From assembly GCF_020537505.1 (NCBI RefSeq), contig NZ_JAJBMO010000012.1, positions 33,377 to 97,376 of the forward strand: 64,000 nt of DNA, written 5' to 3'. Shown one piece after another: positions 34,848 through 42,772 of the stretch (the stretch's first letter is position 1; each line of letters starts with the position of its first letter). The DNA comes from Blautia glucerasea (lineage in GTDB: Bacteria > Bacillota > Clostridia > Lachnospirales > Lachnospiraceae). The translations under genes and the position numbers were made by a program. The notes under the pieces were generated by a model that was not told where the DNA came from, made no database searches, and saw only the letters and a list, made by a program, of their open reading frames with translations.

Positions 34848-36386
34848 TTACGCATTTCTTCCGGTTCCAAGTCCGGCATAAGATGTACGTACAAGTGTGT
34901 CTTCTGTGATCTCATCTCCGGTCAGCTCGCCGGTCTTTTTGCCATTTGACAATACAACGATCCTGTCTGCGATTGCCATGATCTCTTTCAGCTCAGATGA
35001 GATAACGATAATGGAAAGTCCTTTTTCCGCAAGGTCGTGAATGATCTCAAAGACCTCAGTCTTCGCACCAATATCAATACCACGGGAAGGCTCGTCCAGA
35101 AGTAAGATCCTTGGCTTGGTCAAAAGACCTTTGCCGATCACAACCTTCTGCTGGTTTCCACCGGACAGAGACAGGATTGGAAGTCTCTTATCCGCCACTT
35201 TAATATGGATATCCTTGATCTGCTCGTCAACTGCTGCATTCTCTGATTTCTCGTCAAGGAACAGACCTTTTACATAATCCTTCAGAGAAGAAATAGAGGT
35301 ATTCTTGCCGATGTCAAGAGTCTGGATCAGTCCCTGGCTCTGACGGTCCTCAGGTACAAGAGCAAAACCGTTCTTGATCTGGGTGGCAACATCTTTGATA
35401 TTTAACTTTTTGCCTTCATAGAATACATCGCCGGTATGCTCCGGATGAAGTCCCATCAGGCATTCAAACAGCTCGCTTCGTCCAGCTCCCAAAAGTCCGT
35501 AAACACCAAGGACTTCTCCCTTTTTCAGGTCCAGGCTTACGTGGTCCAGAGTCCAGCCACCGCCTTTTTTCGGAAGACACATGTCCTTAATTTCCAGCAC
35601 CTTCGGCTGTTTGGAAAGGTCGATGCTTCTCTCGAAACGGTGATACTGGGTGTTCTTTCCAACCATGTTTTCTACGATCCAGCTGAGCTCAATGTCTTTT
35701 ACATCAGCATCTGCAACGTATTTTCCATCACGGAGAATAGTGACATGATCGCCAATCTCCATGATTTCCTCAAGACGATGGGAAATATATACGATGGAAA
35801 TTCCAGCTTCCAGAAGCTCTCTCATGATCTTGAAAAGAACCTTAACCTCTGCTGCGGAAAGAGAGGAGGTCGGCTCATCCATGATCAGTACACGTAAGTC
35901 ATCCTGATTCAGGTTACGTGCGATTTCCACCATCTGCTGCTGTCCTACACGAAGATCTCCAACCATGGTTTCCGGCGGGATCTCATGCTCCAGACGTTTC
36001 AGGATCTTTTTGGCGCCCTCTGAATGAGCTTTGTCATCCAGGAAAAAGCCTTTCTTTTTCTCATGTCCCATAAAAATATTCTGATACACTGTCATATTCG
36101 GGAAAAGAGAAAGCTCCTGGTGGATGATTCCGATACCTTTTGCACGTGCTGCATTGGTATCTTTGAAGTAAACTTCCTGTCCATCCATGTACATCTTACC
36201 TGCTGAAGGCTGCTCGATTCCGGCGATCATCTTCATCAGGGTAGATTTTCCGGCACCGTTCTCACCGATCAGAACGTTTACCTTGCCTTTCAGAAGATCG
36301 AAGGAAACCTGATCCAGAGCTTTGGTTCCGGGATAAATCTTATCAATTTTTTCACAATGGAGAACAACATTCGGATCATCAAACAT
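34848..36386 (-). CDS. rbsA: Ribose ABC transporter ATP-binding protein
   Basis: A 512-residue tandem ATPase typical of CUT2 importers. The first module has LIGENGAGKSTLMKMIAG (about 38-55), LRVGQQQMVEIARNL and VLIMDEPTSSLSAAE. The second has the degenerate Walker A VYGLLGAGRSELFECLMG, then LSGGNQQKVVIGKGL and ILLLDEPSRGIDIGAK. This mixed arrangement is normal for RbsA. Start behind GGAGGAAGC. Spaced 14 bases after the DUF2291 gene, in the middle of the rbs operon. Confidence 0.95.
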   Translation of the reverse strand: MFDDPNVVLHCEKIDKIYPGTKALDQVSFDLLKGKVNVLIGENGAGKSTLMKMIAGIEQPSAGKMYMDGQEVYFKDTNAARAKGIGIIHQELSLFPNMTVYQNIFMGHEKKKGFFLDDKAHSEGAKKILKRLEHEIPPETMVGDLRVGQQQMVEIARNLNQDDLRVLIMDEPTSSLSAAEVKVLFKIMRELLEAGISIVYISHRLEEIMEIGDHVTILRDGKYVADADVKDIELSWIVENMVGKNTQYHRFERSIDLSKQPKVLEIKDMCLPKKGGGWTLDHVSLDLKKGEVLGVYGLLGAGRSELFECLMGLHPEHTGDVFYEGKKLNIKDVATQIKNGFALVPEDRQSQGLIQTLDIGKNTSISSLKDYVKGLFLDEKSENAAVDEQIKDIHIKVADKRLPILSLSGGNQQKVVIGKGLLTKPRILLLDEPSRGIDIGAKTEVFEIIHDLAEKGLSIIVISSELKEIMAIADRIVVLSNGKKTGELTGDEITEDTLVRTSYAGLGTGRNA

Positions 36387-36400
36387 AATGCTTCCTCCTT

Positions 36401-36988
36401 TTATTCAATCGTCAGCTCAACTGCTGTAACAGATACTGCATCTGTACCGGCTTCTGCGCCGCCTGTAAATGTAACAGTCTTGCCAACTACATTTTCGTCG
36501 ATTCCAAGTGGGTCAATTACCTGTGCAAGCGCCTGCTTGTTCAGTTCTTTTCCATAGCTTGACCATTCTGTCTGGTTGGTAAAGCTTTCAAAATTCTTCA
36601 GAGACTGAAGATCACGGATGGCTGTGCTGGAGTTCGGTCCATCTGTCCGGACCTGAACCTCTGTAGTTCCGGTATATCCATCCAGTTCTACTATCAGATA
36701 ATGTTTCGGGGTGTCTGTATTGTATTCTTTGATTTTTCCTGTGCCTTTTACTGCAGTTGTTTCTGTAATGCCATCACCATTTAATAATTCAGAAAGATCC
36801 TGTGCCTTGTCGGAAATGTCCGCTACAACGGCTCCCCAGTCACCCTGGGACTCTGCTGCGGAATCAAATTCCTGTTTTCCTGTATAAGAAGCTTCTTCGC
36901 CAATGGGCACTACAGTTACAACACCACAGCCGGTAAAGGTTACTGCTGTACATGCGGCCAGAACTGCCAAAATTCTTCTGCTTTTCAT
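36401..36988 (-). CDS. DUF2291-type lipoprotein of the ribose transporter operon
   Basis: A 195-residue surface lipoprotein: MKSRRILAVLAACTAVTFTG followed by the lipobox Cys, and the DUF2291-like body (WGAVVADISDKAQDLSELLN, HYLIVELDGYTGTTEVQVRTDGPNSSTAIRD, KELNKQALAQVIDPLGI). DUF2291 proteins occur almost only in CUT2 sugar transporter operons, and their role is not established. Start at the second of two ATGs (36988), eight bases after AGGGAGAG. It lies between rbsB and rbsA. Interestingly it is lipidated while RbsB is not, so it could help hold RbsB at the membrane; that is a guess. Confidence 0.8.
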   Translation of the reverse strand: MKSRRILAVLAACTAVTFTGCGVVTVVPIGEEASYTGKQEFDSAAESQGDWGAVVADISDKAQDLSELLNGDGITETTAVKGTGKIKEYNTDTPKHYLIVELDGYTGTTEVQVRTDGPNSSTAIRDLQSLKNFESFTNQTEWSSYGKELNKQALAQVIDPLGIDENVVGKTVTFTGGAEAGTDAVSVTAVELTIE

Positions 36989-37016
36989 AATCATCTCTCC
37001 CTGCTTTCTATTATAA

Positions 37017-37040
37017 AAGGCGGCGCTGGCGCACCGCCTT
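37017..37040 (-). other. Intra-operon hairpin downstream of rbsB
   Basis: AAGGCGG (37017-37023) pairs with CCGCCTT (37034-37040) with a GC-rich loop. It lies between rbsB and the DUF2291 gene beside a MITE-like insertion, and may limit read-through from the binding protein gene. Confidence 0.6.
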
Positions 37041-37043
37041 CCA

Positions 37044-37123
37044 AAGCGTGTTTAAAAAGACTTTCTGCAAAATATACCACAAAGTGGGGCATGCAGATTG
37101 TGCGAATAATTTTTCAAACACTC
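37044..37123. mobile_element. Internally deleted MITE-like element inside the rbs operon
   Basis: An 80-bp short form: left end AAGCGTGTTTAAAAAGACTT, then a jump to AATATACCACAAAGTGGGGC, and right end TTTTTCAAACACTC. The middle half of the 160-bp element is missing. It separates rbsB from the downstream transporter genes. Confidence 0.75.
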
Positions 37124-37161
37124 GTTCATTTTTTATAAAAATATGTTTCCTGGCAGCCAGA

Positions 37162-38145
37162 TTATTTAGCTTCTGGCTCTGTGTAAACAAATGCGTTCAG
37201 GCAATCTGTATTGTCAGCTGTGATTGCTACACAAGGAACAAGCTGTTTCTCTTCTTCTGGAGCTGTACCTTTAAGGTAAGCATCTGCCTGCTCAACTGCC
37301 ATCTCAGTGATCAGAGCGATCTGCTGAAGAGCGGTACCAACCATGTCACCAGATTTGATGTAAGCGTTTGCTTCATCGGATCCGTCAAGACCGATGATCT
37401 TAATGTCGTTGCGTCCTGCATCCAGGCAAGCCTGAACAGCACCGCATGCCATTGTATCGTTACCGCAGATGATACCAGTGATCTCTGGATTAGACTGAAG
37501 GATTGCTTCTGTCTTCTCATAAGCTTCTGTCTGATCCCAGTTAGCGGACTGCTGAGCTACCATCTCAAGATCTTCGTACTCGTCGATTACAGAATGATAG
37601 TTGTCAGAACGAACCTGGCAGTTTGTATCGGACTCAAGTCCAAGGAGCTCTGCGTATTTACCTTCGTAGTTCATAGCCTCAACCCATACTTCTGCGATTG
37701 CTGCTGCACCCTGTGCATTATCTGCAACGATCTGTGCTACTGCAAGTCCGGACTGGTTGATCTCACGGTCGATCAGGAAGGTTGGAATTCCAGCATCGTA
37801 TGCTTTCTGAACTGCTTCGATGGAAGCGTCTGCACCAGCATTATCACAGATGATTGCTGCTGCGCCGTCGTTGATAGCTGCTTCGAAAAGCTCAAGCTGT
37901 GTAGCAGCGTCATCATCGTGGGAAGCACATTTTACTTCGTATCCAAGTTCTTCAGCTTTCTCTTTCGCGATTACCTGCTCTGTGTTGAAGAATGGGTTGG
38001 ATGTGGAAGGTGTGATGCAGTAGATGATATTGCTTCCGCCGCCTGGAAGTAACTCAGCGTTATCCTCAGCCATTACCGGAACTGTCATTAAACCTCCAAC
38101 CATTGCTGCTGTCATAGCTAATGCCATTGCTTTTCTTGCTTTCAT
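37162..38145 (-). CDS. rbsB: Ribose-binding protein of the ABC transporter
   Basis: A 327-residue family 2 (peripla_BP_4) binding protein. The signal peptide MKARKAMALAMTAAMVGGLM is followed by TVPVMAED and has no lipobox Cys. The mature domain opens SNIIYCITPSTSNPFFNTEQVIAKEKAEELGYEV and includes AIICDNAGADASIEAVQKAYDAGIPTFLIDREI, IICGNDTMACGAVQACLDAGR and IKIIGLDGSDEANAYIKSGDMVGT, as in RbsB. AGGAGG precedes the ATG. First gene of the operon, behind a consensus promoter and tandem operator-like sites. Ribose is inferred from rbsD and rbsK. Confidence 0.92.
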   Translation of the reverse strand: MKARKAMALAMTAAMVGGLMTVPVMAEDNAELLPGGGSNIIYCITPSTSNPFFNTEQVIAKEKAEELGYEVKCASHDDDAATQLELFEAAINDGAAAIICDNAGADASIEAVQKAYDAGIPTFLIDREINQSGLAVAQIVADNAQGAAAIAEVWVEAMNYEGKYAELLGLESDTNCQVRSDNYHSVIDEYEDLEMVAQQSANWDQTEAYEKTEAILQSNPEITGIICGNDTMACGAVQACLDAGRNDIKIIGLDGSDEANAYIKSGDMVGTALQQIALITEMAVEQADAYLKGTAPEEEKQLVPCVAITADNTDCLNAFVYTEPEAK

Positions 38146-38180
38146 AAATACGTCCTCCTTGAAAAAATATGTTTGATATT

Positions 38181-38281
38181 GTTCGGTGCTCTCCGAACTG
38201 TTGATAATTTCATTATAAACATTTGCATAAACATTTCAATAACCATTTTAGTTTTATATGTTATTTTGTATGAATGTACAA
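38181..38281 (-). promoter_or_regulatory. rbs promoter, operator-like direct repeats and leader stem
   Basis: On the minus strand: TTGTAC (38276-38281), 17 bases, TATAAA (38253-38258). About ten bases downstream of the expected start lie two copies of AAATGTTTAT twelve bases apart (38214-38236), a likely repressor site in road-block position. Then a GTTCGG/CCGAAC palindrome (38181-38198) before the AGGAGG site. Confidence 0.7.
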
Positions 38282-38352
38282 GGTTTTTGTATTGTTTTTA
38301 GTAAGTATTTACTATAAGATGGTAGTGTTTTTAACTTTTTGGCCGTTTATCT

Positions 38353-38384
38353 ATGTGAACATTTATATAAACATTTATAAACAG
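38353..38384. promoter_or_regulatory. Distal operator-like repeat upstream of the rbs promoter
   Basis: A second pair of AAATGTT(T/C)A units with the same twelve-base step, about 75 bases upstream of the -35. Two such sites flanking a promoter suggest cooperative or looping binding by the LacI-type regulator. Inference from repetition only. Confidence 0.45.
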
Positions 38385-38466
38385 TATGTAAAACCTTTTA
38401 TGTGAATTTGGCTCGTTGCGGTTGGTGGGTGATTAGATTTATTACTTACAAAAACGAGACAACCGC

Positions 38467-38630
38467 TAGAGCGTGTTTGAAAAAGGCTTTCTGCAAGATG
38501 TGCGTCACAATTTGTGGGAGATTTTGCCCGGATGAGGGCGTCGTAGCGGGCTACAACAACCGAATTCAGGCGAAATATACCGCAAAGTGGGGCGTGCAGA
38601 TTGCGGGAATGATTTTTCAAACACGCTCTA
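38467..38630. mobile_element. Full-length MITE-like inverted-repeat element
   Basis: The best-preserved copy: a 160-bp unit (38469-38628) between TA dinucleotides, with perfect 16-base ends GAGCGTGTTTGAAAAA and TTTTTCAAACACGCTC. The inverted repeat continues imperfectly to about 40 bases. The internal GTAGC/GCTAC hairpin is present. It lies between the rbs promoter region and rbsK. Confidence 0.88.
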
Positions 38631-38635
38631 GGGTC

Positions 38636-38703
38636 TCATGCAAGCATGGACTTTGACGGCTGCCTCGCATAAATTATGGGAGCGGATTTATGTCCGCTCC
38701 CAT
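38636..38703. other. Motif copy 3 plus terminator-like hairpin after rbsK
   Basis: CATGCAAGCATGGACTTTG and CTCGCATAAAT (38637-38674) touch a perfect TGGGAGCGGA/TCCGCTCCCA hairpin (38677-38702). This lies 70 bases beyond the rbsK stop on the minus strand. It probably ends rbsK transcription, although a U-run is lacking. Confidence 0.6.
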
Positions 38704-38772
38704 GAGGATCCTTCTCTTTATATCATTTATAATTGACAGACCGCTGCAGATGCCATCTTATATTGTTCTTAA

Positions 38773-39663
38773 TTACAGCATCCCCAGCTCTTTCTTCACT
38801 TCCTCCACTCTCGGAATAGACGGTGTGGCGCCTGGTCTTGAAACCGCAATGGAAGATGCTTTTGCAGCCATTCTCAGCGCTTCCTGGATGGATCTGCCCT
38901 CGATAGCTGCTGCAATGAAATATCCGGTGAAAGTATCACCAGCCGCAGTGGTGTCCACAGCTTTTACCTTGAAAATGTCCTGGAATACTTTTTCTTTGCC
39001 GTCGTAGTAAACAGCGCCGTTACTTCCAAGGGTAAGCACGAAGCGTGCATTGGGGAATTTCGCAGCCATGGCATCTAAGATCTGGTCTTTATCCTTGCAG
39101 CCAGTGATCTGCTCGCCCTCGATCTCATTTACCAGAAACAGATAAACCTTGCTGAGATCGCAGGTGCTTAGCTTGTCATCAAAAGGTGACGGGTTCATGA
39201 CGATCTTCATCTTTTTCTCATAAGCCTGGTCGATGATATAGTCCAGCATATTGATCTCGTTCTGCAGGATCAGGTAATCTCCTTCGCCGAAATCAGCCAG
39301 AACCTCATCTACAAATTCCTTTGTCTGCATCTGGTTGGTTCCGCCGTAAAGAATGATACAGTTCTGGGCATTCTTGTCCACCTGAATCATGGTATGGCCG
39401 CCTTTTACCGGAAGTCTGCGGATATATTTGGTGTTTACGCCAGCTTCCTTGCAAGCCTCAAGAAGAATGTCTCCGTCGTTTCCCACGATTCCCGCATGAT
39501 AAACCGGCACCCCTGCCTTCGCCAGCGCAATAGACTGATTCAAGCCCTTGCCACCGCTGAAAACCTCCAGTTTAGAAGAATGCTGGGTCTCTCCTCCAAT
39601 GATGATGTGGTCTACGGAATAGACGTAATCTACGTTTAGTGAGCCGTAATTTAATACCTTCAT
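38773..39663 (-). CDS. rbsK: Ribokinase (PfkB family)
   Basis: Phosphorylates ribose to ribose-5-phosphate for the pentose phosphate pathway. The 296-residue PfkB fold shows NYGSLNVDYVYSVDHI, the substrate loop EVFSGGKGLNQSIALAKAG, and the catalytic/anion-hole motif VKAVDTTAAGDTFTGYFIAA (DTTAAGD, base Asp) near residue 240. Start at 39663 with GGAGG upstream. It has its own promoter (39728-39756) and is separated from rbsB by a MITE-like element and a hairpin, so it is a separate unit of the ribose regulon rather than part of the operon. Other sugar kinase activity of the PfkB family is possible. Confidence 0.9.
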   Translation of the reverse strand: MKVLNYGSLNVDYVYSVDHIIIGGETQHSSKLEVFSGGKGLNQSIALAKAGVPVYHAGIVGNDGDILLEACKEAGVNTKYIRRLPVKGGHTMIQVDKNAQNCIILYGGTNQMQTKEFVDEVLADFGEGDYLILQNEINMLDYIIDQAYEKKMKIVMNPSPFDDKLSTCDLSKVYLFLVNEIEGEQITGCKDKDQILDAMAAKFPNARFVLTLGSNGAVYYDGKEKVFQDIFKVKAVDTTAAGDTFTGYFIAAAIEGRSIQEALRMAAKASSIAVSRPGATPSIPRVEEVKKELGML

Positions 39664-39727
39664 GTAAAAACCTCCGTTTTGTTTCACTTCTGCTGCGCAG
39701 ACTTTGCCTGGCAACGATTATGGTTAT

Positions 39728-39756
39728 ATTATGTTGTAGAAATTGGGTTACGTCAA
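39728..39756 (-). promoter_or_regulatory. Promoter of rbsK
   Basis: TTGACG (39751-39756 on the minus strand), 17 bases, CATAAT (39728-39733), about 65 bases before the rbsK start. Confidence 0.65.
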
Positions 39757-39914
39757 CTGGATTTTAGAGAATTTTCCTGCAACAAAATATTATTAACATC
39801 GTTCACCAGTAATATTTTCTCTGATTCTGTAGCTTTCCCAATGAACCACTTCAGCTCCATTGAAAAAATAGCCATTTAAAAGATCTGCAAACCGTTTCGG
39901 GTTCTTAAAAACCT

Positions 39915-40550
39915 CTATAGAAGCCGCAGCTTCTTCCCATCCCGCTCTATGATTCCTTCATCCACCAGGTTCTTCAGTTCTCTCATCATAGCGCTGCGGT
40001 CTACGCTGAGGTATTCTGCCAGGGTGGTGTAGGACATGGGAAGGATGAAGGTTTTGGTCTGTTTTTCAGCGGCGATGGAGTTTAAATATGCCATGATCTT
40101 CTTTCGGGTACTGTTCCTTGACAGTACGTAGATCCGGCTGGCCTGCTGGCTGGCGCGCATGGCGATCATCTGAAGCAGGTTGCTTACCAGCTGGCTGTGA
40201 AAGCGGCAGGCATTTTCACAACGCTTGATCACATGCTCATAATTAATAAACAGCACTTTTGTGGCTGCTTTTGCACAGACATAATAATGCTGGGATTCCT
40301 CGGGCAAAAGAAAGGGTTCGCCGAAAACACTGTCCTTTTTCAGATCATCCAGCATATACTGGTTTCCTTCTTCATCACAGCAATAAAGAGCTGCCTGACC
40401 TTCCAGGATCAGGCCAATTTTTTTCATGGAACTGGCATATTCCATGATCGTCTCATTATTCTGATAAGTCACCTCACGCATACAGAAGCAGACGCGCATG
40501 CGCTCCTGTTCTTCCGGGGTTATATATGAAAAAAGTGTCACCGGGGTCAT
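39915..40550 (-). CDS. Crp/Fnr-family transcriptional regulator
   Basis: A 211-residue regulator: cyclic-nucleotide-type beta-barrel (about 10-115, IMEYASSMKKIGLILEGQAALYCCDEEGNQYML, KDSVFGEPFLLPEES), dimer helix, and a C-terminal winged helix (MSYTTLAEYLSVDRSAMMRELKNLVDEGIIERDGKKLRLL). The four-Cys pattern of FNR oxygen sensors is not obvious, though several cysteines (VCFC, YCC) are present. Start at MTPVTLF (40550), ten bases after GGAGG; a Met three codons upstream is too close to that site. It is divergent from the flavodiiron gene and a palindrome lies between them, so it may sense oxygen, NO or redox state and control fprA. Confidence 0.82.
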   Translation of the reverse strand: MTPVTLFSYITPEEQERMRVCFCMREVTYQNNETIMEYASSMKKIGLILEGQAALYCCDEEGNQYMLDDLKKDSVFGEPFLLPEESQHYYVCAKAATKVLFINYEHVIKRCENACRFHSQLVSNLLQMIAMRASQQASRIYVLSRNSTRKKIMAYLNSIAAEKQTKTFILPMSYTTLAEYLSVDRSAMMRELKNLVDEGIIERDGKKLRLL

Positions 40551-40659
40551 TTTTGCCATTCCTCCATTTCCTATATTATCAGCTAAATTCAACCTTGCCT
40601 TTTTTCGCAACAATTCCACTGTAAACCGCACAATATTTCCTTTATAGAATACACCCTTT

Positions 40660-40701
40660 TGTTGTATTTGCAACAGATTTTATTTCAAAATTTGGTATAC
40701 T
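40660..40701 (+). promoter_or_regulatory. Palindromic Crp/Fnr-like site and extended -10 promoter of fprA
   Basis: TGTTG-6-CAACA (40660-40675), a perfect inverted repeat, ends 20 bases before an extended -10, TGGTATACT (40693-40701). It occupies the -35 position, where no consensus -35 is found. This is the arrangement of an activator-dependent promoter. Confidence 0.6.
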
Positions 40702-40800
40702 AAAACTATGTTAAGGAAATAACAAAGTCTAAAAAAATAAATAATCACACGCAAAACCACACACAATAAACCATCTTATAACAAAGGAGACGAACCCCAT

Positions 40801-42591
40801 ATGAAAATCACAGACACTATCCGCTACGCAGGCGTAAACGATCATCAGGTCGACCTTTTCGAAGGCCAGTACAAAGTTCCAAACGGCATGGCATACAATT
40901 CCTACGTGATCCTGGATGAAAAAATAGCAGTCATGGATACCGTAGATGCCAACTTCACCCATGAATGGCTGGACAACCTGGACCGCATTCTGGAAGGCCG
41001 CAAGCCAGACTACCTGATCGTGCAGCACATGGAACCCGACCACGCAGCAAACGTGGCAAACTTTCTGAAGGTTTATCCGGAAACAACTGTTGTTGCCAAC
41101 GCCAAAACCTTCACTATGATCCAGAACTTCTTCGGTCTCGACCTGGAAGGACAGAAGCTGGAAGTTACAAACGGCGGCACACTCAACCTTGGAAACCACA
41201 ACCTGACCTTCGTTTTTGCCCCAATGGTACACTGGCCAGAAGTTATGGTAACCTATGACAGCACTGATAAGGTTCTTTTCTCCGCAGACGGCTTTGGAAA
41301 ATTCGGCGCCCTGGATGTGGAAGAAGACTGGGACGACGAGGCCCGCAGATATTTCATTGGAATCGTTGGAAAATACGGACCACAGGTTCAGAAACTGCTG
41401 AAGGTTGCCGCAGGACTGGATATCCAGACCATCTGCCCCCTTCACGGACCGGTCCTTACCGAGAACCTTGGACATTATATTGGACTTTATGACACCTGGT
41501 CTTCCTACACACCAGAAACCGAAGGCATTGTAATCGCTTACACTTCCGTTTACGGCCACACAAAAAAAGCCGTTGAAATGCTGGCTGACAAACTCCGCAG
41601 CAAAGGATGTCCAAAGGTTGTTGTCTACGATCTTGCAAGAGACGATATGTCCCTGGCTTTGTCCGACGCGTTCCGCTACAGCAAGCTGGTACTGGCTACC
41701 ACCACTTATAACGCAAGCATTTATCCGTTTATGCACGACTACATCACCCGTCTGGTAGAGCACAATTTCCAGAACCGCACCGTCGGCATCATCGAAAACG
41801 GTTCCTGGGCGCCTCTGGCTGCGAAGGTGATGAAAGAAATGCTTTCCAAATGCAAAAAGATCAACTGGCTGGACACTACCGTAAAGGTACTTTCCGCTGT
41901 GAACCAGGAAAATAAGGATCAGCTGGAAGCCATGGCAGGTGAGCTTTGCAAAGAATACATTGCCCAGAGCGATGAGCTGGCGAACAAAAATGACATGACA
42001 GCCCTTTTCAGAATCGGATACGGTCTTTATGTAGTCACCTCCAATGACGGCAAAAAAGACAACGGACTGATCGTCAACACTGTGACACAGCTCACCGATA
42101 CCCCAAACCGCATTGCTGTAAACATCAACAAAGCAAACTATTCCCACCATGTGATCAAACAAACTGGCATTCTCAATGTAAACTGCCTGTCCGTAGATGC
42201 ACCGTTCTCCGTCTTCCAGCAGTTCGGCTTCCAGACAGGGCGCAGCGTGGATAAATTTGCCGGCCAGAAGGTCTACCGTTCCGATAACGGACTGGTGTTC
42301 CTGGACAAATATATCAACGCATTTATGTCCCTGAAGGTTGAACAGTATGTGGATCTTGGCACACACGGCATGTTTATCTGCAGCGTTACCGAGGCCCGCG
42401 TAATGAATGATCTTGACACCATGACCTACACCTATTACCAGAAAAATGTAAAACCACAGCCAGAAACAGAGGGCAAAAAAGGCTTTGTCTGCAAGGTCTG
42501 CGGATACATTTACGAAGGCGACGAGCTCCCGGATGACTACATCTGCCCGCTGTGTAAGCATGGAGCTGCAGATTTCGAGCCTATTGGATAA
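40801..42591 (+). CDS. fprA: Flavodiiron protein with flavin-reductase and rubredoxin domains
   Basis: Cytosolic oxygen or nitric oxide reductase. Four modules in 596 residues: a metallo-beta-lactamase-like diiron domain (HMEPDH about 77-82, later CPLHGPV), a flavodoxin domain (IVIAYTSVYGHTKKAVEMLADKL, about 242-395), a flavin-reductase-like domain (FRIGYGLYVVTSNDGKKDNGLIVNTVTQLT, about 400-540) and a C-terminal rubredoxin (CKVCGYIYEGDELPDDYICPLC). The extra domains would let it take electrons without a separate rubredoxin or reductase. RBS AAAGGAG. Monocistronic, followed by a strong terminator, and divergent from a Crp/Fnr regulator. Confidence 0.93.
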   Translation: MKITDTIRYAGVNDHQVDLFEGQYKVPNGMAYNSYVILDEKIAVMDTVDANFTHEWLDNLDRILEGRKPDYLIVQHMEPDHAANVANFLKVYPETTVVANAKTFTMIQNFFGLDLEGQKLEVTNGGTLNLGNHNLTFVFAPMVHWPEVMVTYDSTDKVLFSADGFGKFGALDVEEDWDDEARRYFIGIVGKYGPQVQKLLKVAAGLDIQTICPLHGPVLTENLGHYIGLYDTWSSYTPETEGIVIAYTSVYGHTKKAVEMLADKLRSKGCPKVVVYDLARDDMSLALSDAFRYSKLVLATTTYNASIYPFMHDYITRLVEHNFQNRTVGIIENGSWAPLAAKVMKEMLSKCKKINWLDTTVKVLSAVNQENKDQLEAMAGELCKEYIAQSDELANKNDMTALFRIGYGLYVVTSNDGKKDNGLIVNTVTQLTDTPNRIAVNINKANYSHHVIKQTGILNVNCLSVDAPFSVFQQFGFQTGRSVDKFAGQKVYRSDNGLVFLDKYINAFMSLKVEQYVDLGTHGMFICSVTEARVMNDLDTMTYTYYQKNVKPQPETEGKKGFVCKVCGYIYEGDELPDDYICPLCKHGAADFEPIG

Positions 42592-42613
42592 TAAAATCGA
42601 CAGATAAAAAGGG

Positions 42614-42659
42614 TGACGGATAGTAAGATATAAAACAAAAAATATTTTACTATCCGTCA
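42614..42659 (+). terminator. Intrinsic terminator of fprA
   Basis: TGACGGATAGTAA (42614-42626) pairs perfectly with TTACTATCCGTCA (42647-42659) around an A-rich loop. Confidence 0.8.
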
Positions 42660-42679
42660 TTCGTATATCCACAATACTA

Positions 42680-42768
42680 TAGCATCTTTGAAAAATGCTT
42701 TCTGCAGGATGTGCGGCATAATTGGTAGGACATGCAGATTGTGGGACTATTTTTTTGCACGCTTCAGC
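42680..42768. mobile_element. Degenerate MITE-like element between fprA and the U32 gene
   Basis: Left end TAGCATCTTTGAAAAATGCT, followed by TCTGCAGGATGTGCGGCATA, then a short right part CATGCAGATTGTGGGA and an eroded end GCACGCTTCA near 42766. A shortened, diverged copy of the 160-bp family. It ends within about five bases of the U32 stop codon. Confidence 0.6.
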
Positions 42769-42772
42769 CCTA

